DNA of 64,000 bases from Cyclobacteriaceae bacterium (GTDB lineage Bacteria; Bacteroidota; Bacteroidia; Cytophagales; Cyclobacteriaceae). Position numbers and translations under genes: made by a program. Below are positions 53,997-62,478 of this stretch, one piece after another (within the stretch, counting starts at the first letter, position 1; each line of letters starts with the position of its first letter). Under the pieces are notes generated by a model. The model did not search any database and was not told the origin of the DNA. It was given only the letters and a program-made list of their open reading frames with translations. Location of the stretch: assembly GCA_019638255.1 (NCBI GenBank), contig JAHBUD010000002.1:414092-478091 (forward strand). Reading direction: 5' to 3'.

Positions 53997-54344
53997 ATGG
54001 ATACAACTTTTAAATTACAAATTGCCGGGTTACTACTTTCATTATGCTGCTTCCAATACCAGTCCAAGGCCCAAGACACCCTTTATGTTGATGCCGGTGG
54101 TTTTGATCTACGCATGGTAAAAAAAGTTAATGGCACTGGGCCAACCATCATTATGGAGCAAGGTTTGGGGATGCAATTAGAATGGTGGTTTGGGCTGGAT
54201 GACTCACTCACCAGGTATGGGACCGTGGTCACCTACGACCGTGCTTTTTTGGGCAAATCCGGCAAGGGGAATACAGACAGAACGGGTAAAGTGGTAGCGG
54301 CAGAACTAAAAGTAGCGCTTGATAATGCTTCGCCAACTTTTTAG
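53997..54344 (+). pseudogene. Truncated alpha/beta hydrolase
   Basis: The 115-residue frame has a signal peptide (LQIAGLLLSLCCFQYQSKA) and then the N-terminal third of an exported alpha/beta hydrolase: GGFDLRMVKKVNGTGPTII, MEQGLGMQLEWW, and VTYDRAFLGKSG. It stops at residue 115, just where the HSLGG-type nucleophile elbow should follow. No continuation of the hydrolase appears in other frames downstream. The remaining sequence encodes a membrane-like fragment instead, so the gene is probably a deletion remnant. It is the last member of the 50232 operon. Confidence 0.6.
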
Positions 54345-54346
54345 CC

Positions 54347-54532
54347 GTGTTGATTGCAGCTATTACCGGTGCAGGCAAAATGATGCCCATCGCAGGTGGA
54401 CAAGAAGGAAGCGCTTCGGTAGAAGCTGTCATTAACTTTTTGCTGATTTCTCTGTCGCTGGCAATTTTGTTAGCTTGCATTACCATTGCCCTTGGATTTT
54501 ACAGGCATATGCAACAAAATCCAAAAACCTAA
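54347..54532 (+). pseudogene. Membrane-protein fragment after the broken hydrolase
   Basis: A GTG-started 61-residue frame (61 codons plus stop) encodes one or two hydrophobic segments (AVINFLLISLSLAILLACITIALGF) after a Gly/Ala-rich start. The same frame is open a little upstream of the GTG (FANFLAVLIAAITG), overlapping the end of the truncated hydrolase. It looks like the C-terminal end of a lost membrane protein joined to the hydrolase by a deletion. A genuine small membrane protein is possible but less likely. Confidence 0.35.
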
Positions 54533-54556
54533 AAAGCATATTAACTGAATTACTAA

Positions 54557-55351
54557 ATGAAATTCACCAATCAAATCATCTGGATCACCGGTGCCTCTTC
54601 AGGTTTAGGTCGGGCTATGGCATTAGCCTTTGCCAGGCAAGGTGCAACGCTCGCCCTTTCAGCCAGACGCACCGAACTGCTCGAAAGCTTGGTGAACGAA
54701 ATTGATGCGCAGGGCGGAAAAGCCAAAGCGTATCCGGTAGATGTAACGCAAGAAGAAAACATTCAACAATGTGTGCAACACATCATAACCGATTTTGGCA
54801 AACTTGATGTGGCCATTGCCAATGCCGGAGCAGGAGTAATCGGCAGCATCGAAAAACTTTCGCAAACCGAATGGCAACGGCAGCTAACCTTAAACGTTAC
54901 AGGCCTTGCACTCACGTGCAAACACGCACTGCCCCACTTACGCAAAACCAAAGGACAAATCGTATTGCTTGGAAGTGTGGCTGCGTTTATTCCCAATCCA
55001 GGTGTTGGTGCCTATGGCGCCTCTAAAGCTGCGGTGCACTCGATTGGCGAAACACTTCAAGTTGAATTAGCCGGCAGTGGTGTGAGCTGTACCACCATTC
55101 ATCCCGGTTTTGTTGATAGCAACATTACCCGGGTTGACAATGACGGTAACTTTAATCCTGATGCAAAAGACCCGCGCCCGGCCAACTTAATGTGGCCTAC
55201 TGAAAAAGCAGCTCGCGTAATGGTGAACGCTATTGCCAAACGTAAAAAGGTTTATGTGTTTACCGGGCATGGAAAGTTTATGGTTACCATTGCCAAATAC
55301 TTTCCCGGTATTGCGCGTAAAATGATGGCCAACCTGCGACCACCGGAGTAA
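54557..55351 (+). CDS. Short-chain dehydrogenase/reductase (SDR)
   Basis: A 264-residue classical SDR. The NAD(P)-binding motif is ITGASSGLGRAMA near residue 10, with a following ARR suggesting NADP. IANAGAG lies near residue 89. The catalytic tetrad is the Asn in LNVTGLAL, Ser in LLGSVAAF, and Tyr-Lys in AYGASKAAVHS. A C-terminal PGFVDSNI is typical of the glucose/ribitol-type SDRs. Substrate unknown, cytosolic. It lies downstream of the hydrolase remnants but is itself intact. Confidence 0.9.
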   Translation: MKFTNQIIWITGASSGLGRAMALAFARQGATLALSARRTELLESLVNEIDAQGGKAKAYPVDVTQEENIQQCVQHIITDFGKLDVAIANAGAGVIGSIEKLSQTEWQRQLTLNVTGLALTCKHALPHLRKTKGQIVLLGSVAAFIPNPGVGAYGASKAAVHSIGETLQVELAGSGVSCTTIHPGFVDSNITRVDNDGNFNPDAKDPRPANLMWPTEKAARVMVNAIAKRKKVYVFTGHGKFMVTIAKYFPGIARKMMANLRPPE

Positions 55352-55446
55352 CTAATCAAAATTGAAATAACTACCTTGAACTAACTTTTGGTGTTGAGTC
55401 GTTAGAATCGAAAAGCGTTTTGTAGGCTATAAAACCAAATGGCTTC

Positions 55447-56205
55447 ATGAGAGCATCATTACTGAAACGCGTGACCTTTCCCTGGTTTCCCTGGGCATTA
55501 CTGTTATTGCTACCCATCACTTTCTTTGGTTTCTACCCTTCGTACTTCGGTAAGATTACTTCTTCACTTCCACCTATCTATCATGTACATAGTGGTACAA
55601 TGCTGTTATGGTTAGCAATGAGCCTTGCACAACCCTTTTTAATTCACTTCAACAACATTAAGCTTCATAAAACTATTGGAAAAGTTAGCTATGCGCTGAT
55701 GCCGTTGATTATCGTGAGTGGCTATTTCATTCTTCGCTTCTCGTATCACCGCGCATTGTCGGGTGAAGCTGTTGTTCCACCAAATTATTATCCGGAAGAT
55801 TTACCCATGCACATTAAAGCAGCTGATTTTGTAGTGATTGGTAGCGTGTATTGGGTTTGGTTAATGGTGTATTATGCACTTGGTGTTTACTTCAGAAAAA
55901 CTGCGGTAGCGCATGCCACCTTTATGCTGGCGGCAACCCTTACTATTCTCGGTCCGGCAGGCGACCGGTTGATTGATCATATTTGCGATGCGCTGGACTG
56001 GCCCTTTAATGCTGTTGCCGGCAACTTTGTGTTTGGTTTAGTGGCCGCAGTGTTTGTCGGGCTTTTATTTATGCATAAAAAGAAAAACTTAGAACTACAG
56101 CCAACTGTGACCGTGCTGGTAATTCATGCTCTGGGAATTTTTCTCTTCTATACTATGCCGTTTCATCCCTTGTGGAACCGGTTGTCTGCTTTTCTGTTTA
56201 GCTGA
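55447..56205 (+). CDS. Polytopic membrane protein with three conserved His (paralogue 2)
   Basis: A 252-residue protein with about seven membrane helices, related to those at 49351 and 58660. Shared blocks are FFGFYPSYFG near the start, YHVHSGTMLLWLAMSLAQ, KLHKTIGKVSY, and VAHATFMLAATL. The three histidines are again conserved. This copy has extra His residues (SYHRALSG, LIDHICD) and a longer central loop. The family is unnamed to me, and a heme or metal role is inferred. It sits between the SDR gene and a T9SS cargo gene, with no close operon partner. Confidence 0.7.
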   Translation: MRASLLKRVTFPWFPWALLLLLPITFFGFYPSYFGKITSSLPPIYHVHSGTMLLWLAMSLAQPFLIHFNNIKLHKTIGKVSYALMPLIIVSGYFILRFSYHRALSGEAVVPPNYYPEDLPMHIKAADFVVIGSVYWVWLMVYYALGVYFRKTAVAHATFMLAATLTILGPAGDRLIDHICDALDWPFNAVAGNFVFGLVAAVFVGLLFMHKKKNLELQPTVTVLVIHALGIFLFYTMPFHPLWNRLSAFLFS

Positions 56206-56283
56206 CAATTCCCTTAAGTCAAGTTTTAACGCGGTATACTTATAAAATTTTCCGAAATTTATCCCGCTCAAACCCTCATTTCA

Positions 56284-58494
56284 ATGCGATACCTTCTGCT
56301 GCCTGTCTTTTTTCTTGTCAGCTACGTTATTCAAGCTCAAATCAGCAGCACGTTCAATATAAATACTGATGGGTGGACTGCGCCCGATGCTAACCCTGCC
56401 ATCGCATACAGTGCTGCAGGTGGCAATCCTGGGGGATACGTTTCTGGAAATCCATTTATAATTGTTTTTGGAGCTACTACACTTTATGTTCCCTTCTATT
56501 TTGTAGCACCCACTTTATATTACGGAAACCGAAGCGCATATTATAATGGAACCCTACGCTACGATGTTCAACAAAGCACAACCGGGGGCCCCAATCAATA
56601 TGCTGAAGTATCCATTGCGAACAACTTGGGTATTGTACTCTACTATTATCCACCTGTATCTAATCAACCTCCCGCTGCGCCTTCATGGGCAACCTATTCA
56701 GTTGTATTGAATAATGCCCTTGGATATTGGAAAACAACAAATAATCCAGCTGGTGTTGCTGCCACTGAAGTTCAACTTCAAAGCGTGTTGGCCGACCTGG
56801 CCAACCTGTCTATACGTGGGTTGTACCGCGATGCCAATGTTAATGGCCGATTAGACAATGTTAGGTTTACTCCTCCAATCATTATCAATACACAACCCAC
56901 CAATGCAACAGTTTGCAGCGGTGCCATCACAACCCTTACAACGGCTGCATCCGGTAATCCAACCATCACGTATCAATGGGAGATTGAAACCAGCCCCTCG
57001 GTTTGGACAAATGTTACAAACACCGGAGGATATAGCGGAGCCACGACAGCAACCCTTACTATTAATACTACCGGAAATTTTGGTGCCGGAAATTACCGGT
57101 GCCGTATTTCAGGAATAAACGTTGTTGATGCATTAACTAATTCAGCAACGCTCACAGTTAACTTCACCGCAGCACCAACTACAACAGGTGCGTCCCGTTG
57201 CGGAACCGGAACCGTAGCCCTATCCGCTGCAGGTGGGGCCGCAGGTCAATACAGATGGTATACTGTGCCAACTGGTGGAACAGCCATAGCCGGACAAACC
57301 AACAATACATACACAACCCCATCGCTTTCCAGTACAACAACCTATCACGTTGCCATCAACAACGGAACTTGCGAAAGTACCCGCACGGCAGTAACTGCAA
57401 CAATCAACACTATTCCAAGTGCACCTACTACCACAAGTGCTGCACGCTGCGGAACAGGAAGTGTAAGTCTTTCTGCTGCCGGTGGCGCAGCAGGCCAATA
57501 TCGGTGGTATACGGTAGCCTCCGGTGGTACTGCAATTGCCGGGCAAACAAATAACACCTACACAACCCCATCAATCAGCACAACAACTACCTACCATGTT
57601 GCCATTAACAACGGAACATGTGAAAGTACACGTACACCGGTAACTGCAACGGTCAACTCATTGCCAACTGCGCCCACTACAACGGGTGCTGAGTCTTGTC
57701 TGCCCGGAAGTGTAACCCTAAACGCAACGGGAGGCACAAATGGTCAATACAGATGGTACACGGTTGCCTCGGGCGGAACAGCTTTGGCTGGAGAAACAAA
57801 CAATGCATTCACTACTCCTGTATTATCCGTAACAACTACCTATTATGTAGCCATTAATAACGGAACGTGTGAGAGCACCCGCACACCGGTAGTGGCAACT
57901 ATTGCAACTCCGGGTTGCGACAATGAACCCCCGATAATTGAACCTGTCACTTCGGTAACGCCAATAGGAGGAATCATTACCATAAACATGGTTGATCTGA
58001 TCAGTGACCCCAACGACAATGTGGATTTTTCAACGCTCACCATTATCAGTCAGCCTACCAGCGGAGCAACGGCCACCATTGATGGTAACTTCAACCTGAT
58101 TATCAACTATCAGGGTATGGCGTTTACCGGAACTGAAAACATTACCCTACAAGTGTGTGATGTATTTGCCGCCTGTACACAACAAGTACTTTCGCTAGAG
58201 GTAGTAGGCGATATCAATGTCTTCACTGCCATCTCACCAAACGGTGATACCCGCAACGACATTTTTCTGATTGAGCACATTGAAAAGTTTAACGATACGC
58301 GCGAAAACCGCGTAAGCATCTACAATCGTTGGGGTGATCTGGTTTGGGATGGACGTAATTATGATAATACTTCTGTTTTTTTCACCGGTAAATCCAACAA
58401 TGGATCCGATCTGCCAGCTGGAACTTACTTTTATAAAATAGAATTCCCTAGTGGGCGACCAATGCAAGTCGGCTACTTATCGTTGAAACGTTAG
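56284..58494 (+). CDS. T9SS type B cargo protein with three 83-residue repeats
   Basis: A 736-residue secreted protein. The signal peptide (RYLLLPVFFLVSYVIQA) is followed by a laminin-B-like domain to about residue 195 (FNINTDGWTAP, LDNVRFTPP), an Ig-like domain to about 296, then three tandem Ig-like repeats of 83 residues (297-379, 380-462, 463-545), each with QYRWYTV and INNGTCESTRT. The C-terminus is a gliding-motility/CHU_C type B sorting domain (FTAISPNGDTRNDIF...YNRWGDLVWDG...GTYFYKIEF). It is exported by the type IX system and is probably surface-exposed. A binding role is likely but unproven. Confidence 0.92.
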   Translation: MRYLLLPVFFLVSYVIQAQISSTFNINTDGWTAPDANPAIAYSAAGGNPGGYVSGNPFIIVFGATTLYVPFYFVAPTLYYGNRSAYYNGTLRYDVQQSTTGGPNQYAEVSIANNLGIVLYYYPPVSNQPPAAPSWATYSVVLNNALGYWKTTNNPAGVAATEVQLQSVLADLANLSIRGLYRDANVNGRLDNVRFTPPIIINTQPTNATVCSGAITTLTTAASGNPTITYQWEIETSPSVWTNVTNTGGYSGATTATLTINTTGNFGAGNYRCRISGINVVDALTNSATLTVNFTAAPTTTGASRCGTGTVALSAAGGAAGQYRWYTVPTGGTAIAGQTNNTYTTPSLSSTTTYHVAINNGTCESTRTAVTATINTIPSAPTTTSAARCGTGSVSLSAAGGAAGQYRWYTVASGGTAIAGQTNNTYTTPSISTTTTYHVAINNGTCESTRTPVTATVNSLPTAPTTTGAESCLPGSVTLNATGGTNGQYRWYTVASGGTALAGETNNAFTTPVLSVTTTYYVAINNGTCESTRTPVVATIATPGCDNEPPIIEPVTSVTPIGGIITINMVDLISDPNDNVDFSTLTIISQPTSGATATIDGNFNLIINYQGMAFTGTENITLQVCDVFAACTQQVLSLEVVGDINVFTAISPNGDTRNDIFLIEHIEKFNDTRENRVSIYNRWGDLVWDGRNYDNTSVFFTGKSNNGSDLPAGTYFYKIEFPSGRPMQVGYLSLKR
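57172..57906 (+). repeat. Three tandem 249-bp coding repeats
   Basis: Units start at 57172, 57421 and 57670, exactly 249 bases apart and in frame. The first two are most alike; the third starts with a different segment (ESCLPGS instead of a CGTG). They encode the 83-residue Ig-like modules of the secreted protein. Confidence 0.85.
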
Positions 58495-58546
58495 CCTTCA
58501 AGAACCATCGCATCTATACGTGATTTTTTCTTAAAACTGTAAAAAG

Positions 58547-58554
58547 TAGATTTG
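58547..58554 (+). promoter_or_regulatory. -7-like motif upstream of paralogue 3
   Basis: TAGATTTG matches TAnnTTTG exactly, 105 bases before the ATG at 58660. No TTTG lies 19 bases upstream, so the support is weak. Confidence 0.3.
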
Positions 58555-58659
58555 ATCTGAAAGAGATTCAGCCACTACAATAAATTCCAGAAGGGAATAT
58601 GGATTATCATTATAAATACTTTGTTTCAGTGATTGAGAAAATTAACAAACCAGGTAATC

Positions 58660-59394
58660 ATGACTAAAAACTTTTTTTATTTCATGCATATTGCTCTCCT
58701 TGTACTGGTATTTCTTGGTTTTGCGCCCAGCTTTTATTTAAAGCCCTTAATCGCTGATCAACCCTTCTATCCAAATGGCTTACCTACTCCACACATTATC
58801 CATGGTATCATTCTAACCGTATGGTATATCTTTTTGGTGGTGCAGGCTCGATGGATTAAGATAAAAACCATTTCAACACATCGAAAGTCAGGATGGTTTG
58901 GAGCCGTGTGGGCAGTGCTGGTCATCGCATCCACGGTTTGGGTCATTTCCCTTTTCCCCGATCGTATGGAGGCACTGGCACAACAAACCCATTCAACAGT
59001 GGAAGAACTGGAGCCTAACTTGTTACAGATTCTGTGGCTGGACATCTTCATGAGTACCTTGTTTGTGGCCTTAATCCTTACGGGCATCCTTAAACGAAAC
59101 ACCCCGCACATCCACAAGCGTGTGATGCTCTACACAGGCATTGTATTTCTATTCGCAGCTGCATTCAGACTTGGTGGAATTATTAGCGATTTAACAATAC
59201 CCGTTTTAGGACCCGCGACCTCTGTTGGCCTCTTACTTGGCCTTACTGTTAGTCTATTGGTGCACGACTATCGTACCCGCAAAAAAATCTATCCGGTATC
59301 GTGGCTGTGTTTTGCTTTGTATTGGGGATTTACGGCTTTGAGTTTTTTGGTAGCGGAAACTGAGCTTGGAATAGGTCTTTTAAAATTGTTCTGA
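58660..59394 (+). CDS. Polytopic membrane protein with three conserved His (paralogue 3)
   Basis: A 244-residue protein from ATG 58660 (an upstream TTG adds nine non-hydrophobic residues). About seven membrane helices are predicted. Blocks shared with the 49351 and 55447 proteins are LGFAPSFYLK, HIIHGIILTVWYIFLVVQ, STHRKSGWFG, and HIHKRVMLYTG, closest to paralogue 1. The conserved His in each block could hold a cofactor. The broken DUF2306-like gene lies 75 bases downstream. Confidence 0.7.
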   Translation: MTKNFFYFMHIALLVLVFLGFAPSFYLKPLIADQPFYPNGLPTPHIIHGIILTVWYIFLVVQARWIKIKTISTHRKSGWFGAVWAVLVIASTVWVISLFPDRMEALAQQTHSTVEELEPNLLQILWLDIFMSTLFVALILTGILKRNTPHIHKRVMLYTGIVFLFAAAFRLGGIISDLTIPVLGPATSVGLLLGLTVSLLVHDYRTRKKIYPVSWLCFALYWGFTALSFLVAETELGIGLLKLF

Positions 59395-59468
59395 TGCTAT
59401 GAATACTAGTGGTAGCAGACTAACCTTGAGGACTATTCTGAGGTAACATCGCACATAAAATACCTGCT

Positions 59469-60091
59469 ATGAAAAATGTACTCACCTTACTCCTTTGGTC
59501 TGTGTTCTTATTTTTTCGCAACAGCAATCATTCTAGCTAGTATGCGCTACGTGTGGGAGGGCATGCCACCAGACTATAACCGAATCAACACGTTAGATAT
59601 TGTTTGGTTTGTTTCGCACATCATCACCGGAACCCTTATTGTTGCGCTGGCTACATTGCAATTCAATAAAAATTTTCGCAACCGTAACATCGCCACACAT
59701 CGGCTGTTTGGGAAATTGTATGTGTTCTATTCCATTATCAGTGTACTGATTTTATGGTTTGATATTATTCCCAGAGGTGATGCGTGCTGTGCCGTCCTTC
59801 CCAAACAGTAGCTTCAATTCTATGGTTATTGTTTTGTTTGCTGGCATGGTATGGTATGGTATCAGGCAGAAAAATCTGGAATTGCACCAACGGTATATAA
59901 TCAGCAGTTTTACCTGTGTGGCATACTTCGTTACGATACACATCATCGATTGGTTTGCGATGAAATTTATTGAGTGGATTATTCCGGATAAATCTATTGC
60001 ACTCATCCCATCAGATGCGGCCGCCTGGTTGCTTCCGTTGATTTGCTTTTGGTTATACGTTGGCGTAAGAAAAATAAGGCAGGCTGTTTAA
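59469..60091 (+). pseudogene. DUF2306-like membrane protein with two frameshifts
   Basis: Three overlapping pieces assemble into one protein of about 207 residues. The start MKNVLTLLLWSVFLF (ATG 59469) goes out of frame at the T6 run near 59512-59518, where one extra T would explain the shift. The middle (FATAIILASMRYVWEG to SVLILWF) shifts again near 59762, also consistent with one extra base. The end runs to 60091. Family blocks HIITG, HRLFGKLY and LHQRYIISSF carry three His, as in DUF2306 and the three neighbours. It is either decayed or contains sequencing errors. Confidence 0.6.
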
Positions 60092-60132
60092 TCAAACTAT
60101 TTCAGAGTCTGAAGAATAAATAATTTTTATAA

Positions 60133-62343
60133 TCATTCTCCGGTATAATCCCACAAAACATTTCCTGAAGTAATATCAACAGAAAACAATCGGTATCCCT
60201 TTATTAAAATAAAAATTTGTTTGTTCTCAATTCCAATAAAAACAAAATCAGCCGGGTCTCGTGAAGAATTACCTTTCCTATCTGCTTCCTGTAGAGGAGC
60301 GTTCCAAATCACCTGGGTGGTGTTTGCGTAGTGGAGTATGCTTTCATTATTTTCTTTTGCCATAAACAGTAGCGTGCTATCGGTGTAGAAAAGTACACTC
60401 GGTTCAACAAACAATATGTCTTTGCCATCAGCGCTTTTAATCCTCTTTATCCGCTCGGGGCTTTTGATGGCTACAGTGTCTGTTGCTATTCCTGGCCGCG
60501 AAAAATTCGTGATATCGCTGGGGTAGTATTTCGGCCTTTCAGAAAAGTCGGTAAAGTATTTTGCTTTTAATCGCGCCCCTGCCGACAGTGGCTTGTAGTC
60601 AGCCAGATAACTAAACATCGTATTGCTTCCGGGCGTAGCGTATCGCATAAAAAAAGCACTCGTTCTAACAGAACCTTCTTCTTTAGGGCAGAAAAAGAAA
60701 ACATCCTGAAAAGGTTTTCCCTTCTGCATGTTATTCTTGCCGACACTGGACTTTACAGTGCCGGGCTTTTCTGTTATATCACCTGAAGAAAATATTAAAT
60801 AACGGCTTTCTCCAAAATCATTTTTAAGAAGCGCATAACCATCCTCGCGTCCTGCAACAGCTTTAGCATTATCGAGTTCAAAACTCATCCCCTGTAAGTC
60901 AACATCAGGAAGAGTAACTATGCTATCACCTTGAATTTTTAAATGCGCTACGTACGATAAAACTTTGCTATCGTCAGCGATTTTCAAACGATCGGGATGA
61001 AAAAGAATAAATATCTCGTTACTGTCATTCACCAGATAGGTGTAATTAGCCGGGTTGTTATAGGGAGCATTCTTTTCAGACATAATCCCTTCATTCATTT
61101 TCCTGTTCCAACAAAGAGAATTGATTGATTTGCCAGTAGCACCATCTAATAAGTTAAAAGAATAGCCTTCAAATAAATAAGTGGTTTGCCGATTACTGTA
61201 ACCAAAATCCTGGTCATGGTAATAAGTACCAATCGTTTCGTTCGCGGAAACCACCAGCAATCTATTATCGGTAAGATATTGAATAAAATCTGGCTTACCG
61301 TTGGCGCAATTTACAGGAACAAGATTTTCATTGCTGAAAAAGAGAAAACAAAATGAACCAAAAAAGATAAGCAGCAATAAAGGCGAATAAAAGACAGGTT
61401 TTTTAAAAAACTTTAATCCAGGTTCCACGGATTCCCTTTGATAGGGGTTGCTTCGTTGGGAAAAATGAAGCTTATGAAAACGGGCATAGTTGAGGCTTAG
61501 CCCGTAAAACCATATTGCCGTGCTTAGCAGCAACACACCAAACATATTTATCAAACCCCATTTCATCAGAAACTGCCAGACAATATGCCTGTCGGTCGAA
61601 TCATAAAAAAGGCCGTAAATATTTGCAGCAATAAGTACGCAGACAATAAGAACTACCCCTACGGGAAATGTAAATGATCCCTTACCATATTTTTGGCCCG
61701 AGTTTTTATCTTCCGTGTATAACAGCCAAACTTTTTCCCCTAACCTGCTTTTGTTGCTCCACTCAACAATACCGGAAACATAACTTCCGGGCTTAAGTCT
61801 ATCCCAGTAAGCATCAGCGTAAAGGGTTTTCTCAAATCCTTCAATCTGAAAAGTGAAACCTTTAAACGCTATTTCCTTATAGATATCATCTTTGTTGTAA
61901 TCCCAAATACTTGAAATGGCTTGCATAGCGATAACCTTGCCGGAAAAATAAATGTACTTTTCATCTTTCTGGTTTCGTTTCCTTTTCGCGAACGCTTGAT
62001 ACTCCTTTTTAACAGCGCGAACATCATTTTCATTTCCCCAACCTTTCTTCGCGCTGGGAATATAACCGGCAGTAATTTCAAGTTTATCATTCACCTGTAA
62101 CACAGCCTTTTGCCCCTTCAGTTGTGGAAGCGGTTTGCCGGATTCGCAAGTAAAAATTTCGTCTACTGAAACTTCCGCTGTCCTACTTCCTTCATCAGTA
62201 TCATCTGACACCTTGTCGGTTTCTATTTTTTCAGAACCCTCTAAGTATTCAACTTTAATGGTATAAAGAAGGTTAATCGTATTGTTCTTGTTCTCAATTT
62301 CTGAACACGATAAAATTTTAACGTGAATAATTCTTTTCAGCAT
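60133..62343 (-). CDS. Large membrane protein of unknown function (PA2928-like)
   Basis: A 736-residue protein. The N-terminal soluble part (about 1-225) ends with KSRLGEKVWLLY, then come two membrane helices around 230-290 and a third at about 325 (LLLLIFFGSFCFLFF). The large C-terminal domain of about 400 residues ends with YRLFSVDITSGNVLWDYTGE, a quinoprotein/beta-propeller-like blade. The architecture resembles PA2928-family proteins of unknown function. It is convergent with the broken DUF2306-like gene and divergent from the last protein. Confidence 0.55.
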   Translation of the reverse strand: MLKRIIHVKILSCSEIENKNNTINLLYTIKVEYLEGSEKIETDKVSDDTDEGSRTAEVSVDEIFTCESGKPLPQLKGQKAVLQVNDKLEITAGYIPSAKKGWGNENDVRAVKKEYQAFAKRKRNQKDEKYIYFSGKVIAMQAISSIWDYNKDDIYKEIAFKGFTFQIEGFEKTLYADAYWDRLKPGSYVSGIVEWSNKSRLGEKVWLLYTEDKNSGQKYGKGSFTFPVGVVLIVCVLIAANIYGLFYDSTDRHIVWQFLMKWGLINMFGVLLLSTAIWFYGLSLNYARFHKLHFSQRSNPYQRESVEPGLKFFKKPVFYSPLLLLIFFGSFCFLFFSNENLVPVNCANGKPDFIQYLTDNRLLVVSANETIGTYYHDQDFGYSNRQTTYLFEGYSFNLLDGATGKSINSLCWNRKMNEGIMSEKNAPYNNPANYTYLVNDSNEIFILFHPDRLKIADDSKVLSYVAHLKIQGDSIVTLPDVDLQGMSFELDNAKAVAGREDGYALLKNDFGESRYLIFSSGDITEKPGTVKSSVGKNNMQKGKPFQDVFFFCPKEEGSVRTSAFFMRYATPGSNTMFSYLADYKPLSAGARLKAKYFTDFSERPKYYPSDITNFSRPGIATDTVAIKSPERIKRIKSADGKDILFVEPSVLFYTDSTLLFMAKENNESILHYANTTQVIWNAPLQEADRKGNSSRDPADFVFIGIENKQIFILIKGYRLFSVDITSGNVLWDYTGE

Positions 62344-62478
62344 AGACTGATGATTTTAGCTTAGGTATAGAATTAAGAATTACCGGACATTGAAATATAG
62401 ACAAAGCGCTCCTTATATACTCCTGTCCTCACATCATTATGTGATACCCTTTCGATGGGTCAAATGGTAGATTTGATC

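Noticed and set aside
57220..57546. Long Cys/Ser/Thr-rich frame on the minus strand inside the repeat region
   Set aside because: It mirrors the repetitive codons of the plus-strand Ig-like repeats; it has no start context or family.
57172..57906. Regular repeats considered as CRISPR or another repeat array
   Set aside because: Units are 249 bases, in frame, and encode Ig-like modules; there are no short repeats with spacers and no cas genes.
62429..62444. TCACAT-N4-ATGTGA inverted repeat upstream of the last gene, CRP-like in reverse orientation
   Set aside because: Six-base arms are expected by chance in AT-rich gaps, and it does not have the TGTGA-N6-TCACA order of a CRP site.
62468..62475. 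TAGATTTG matching the -7 consensus just before the last gene
   Set aside because: It lies so close that transcription would begin at or after the ATG at 62479, and no -33 element is present.
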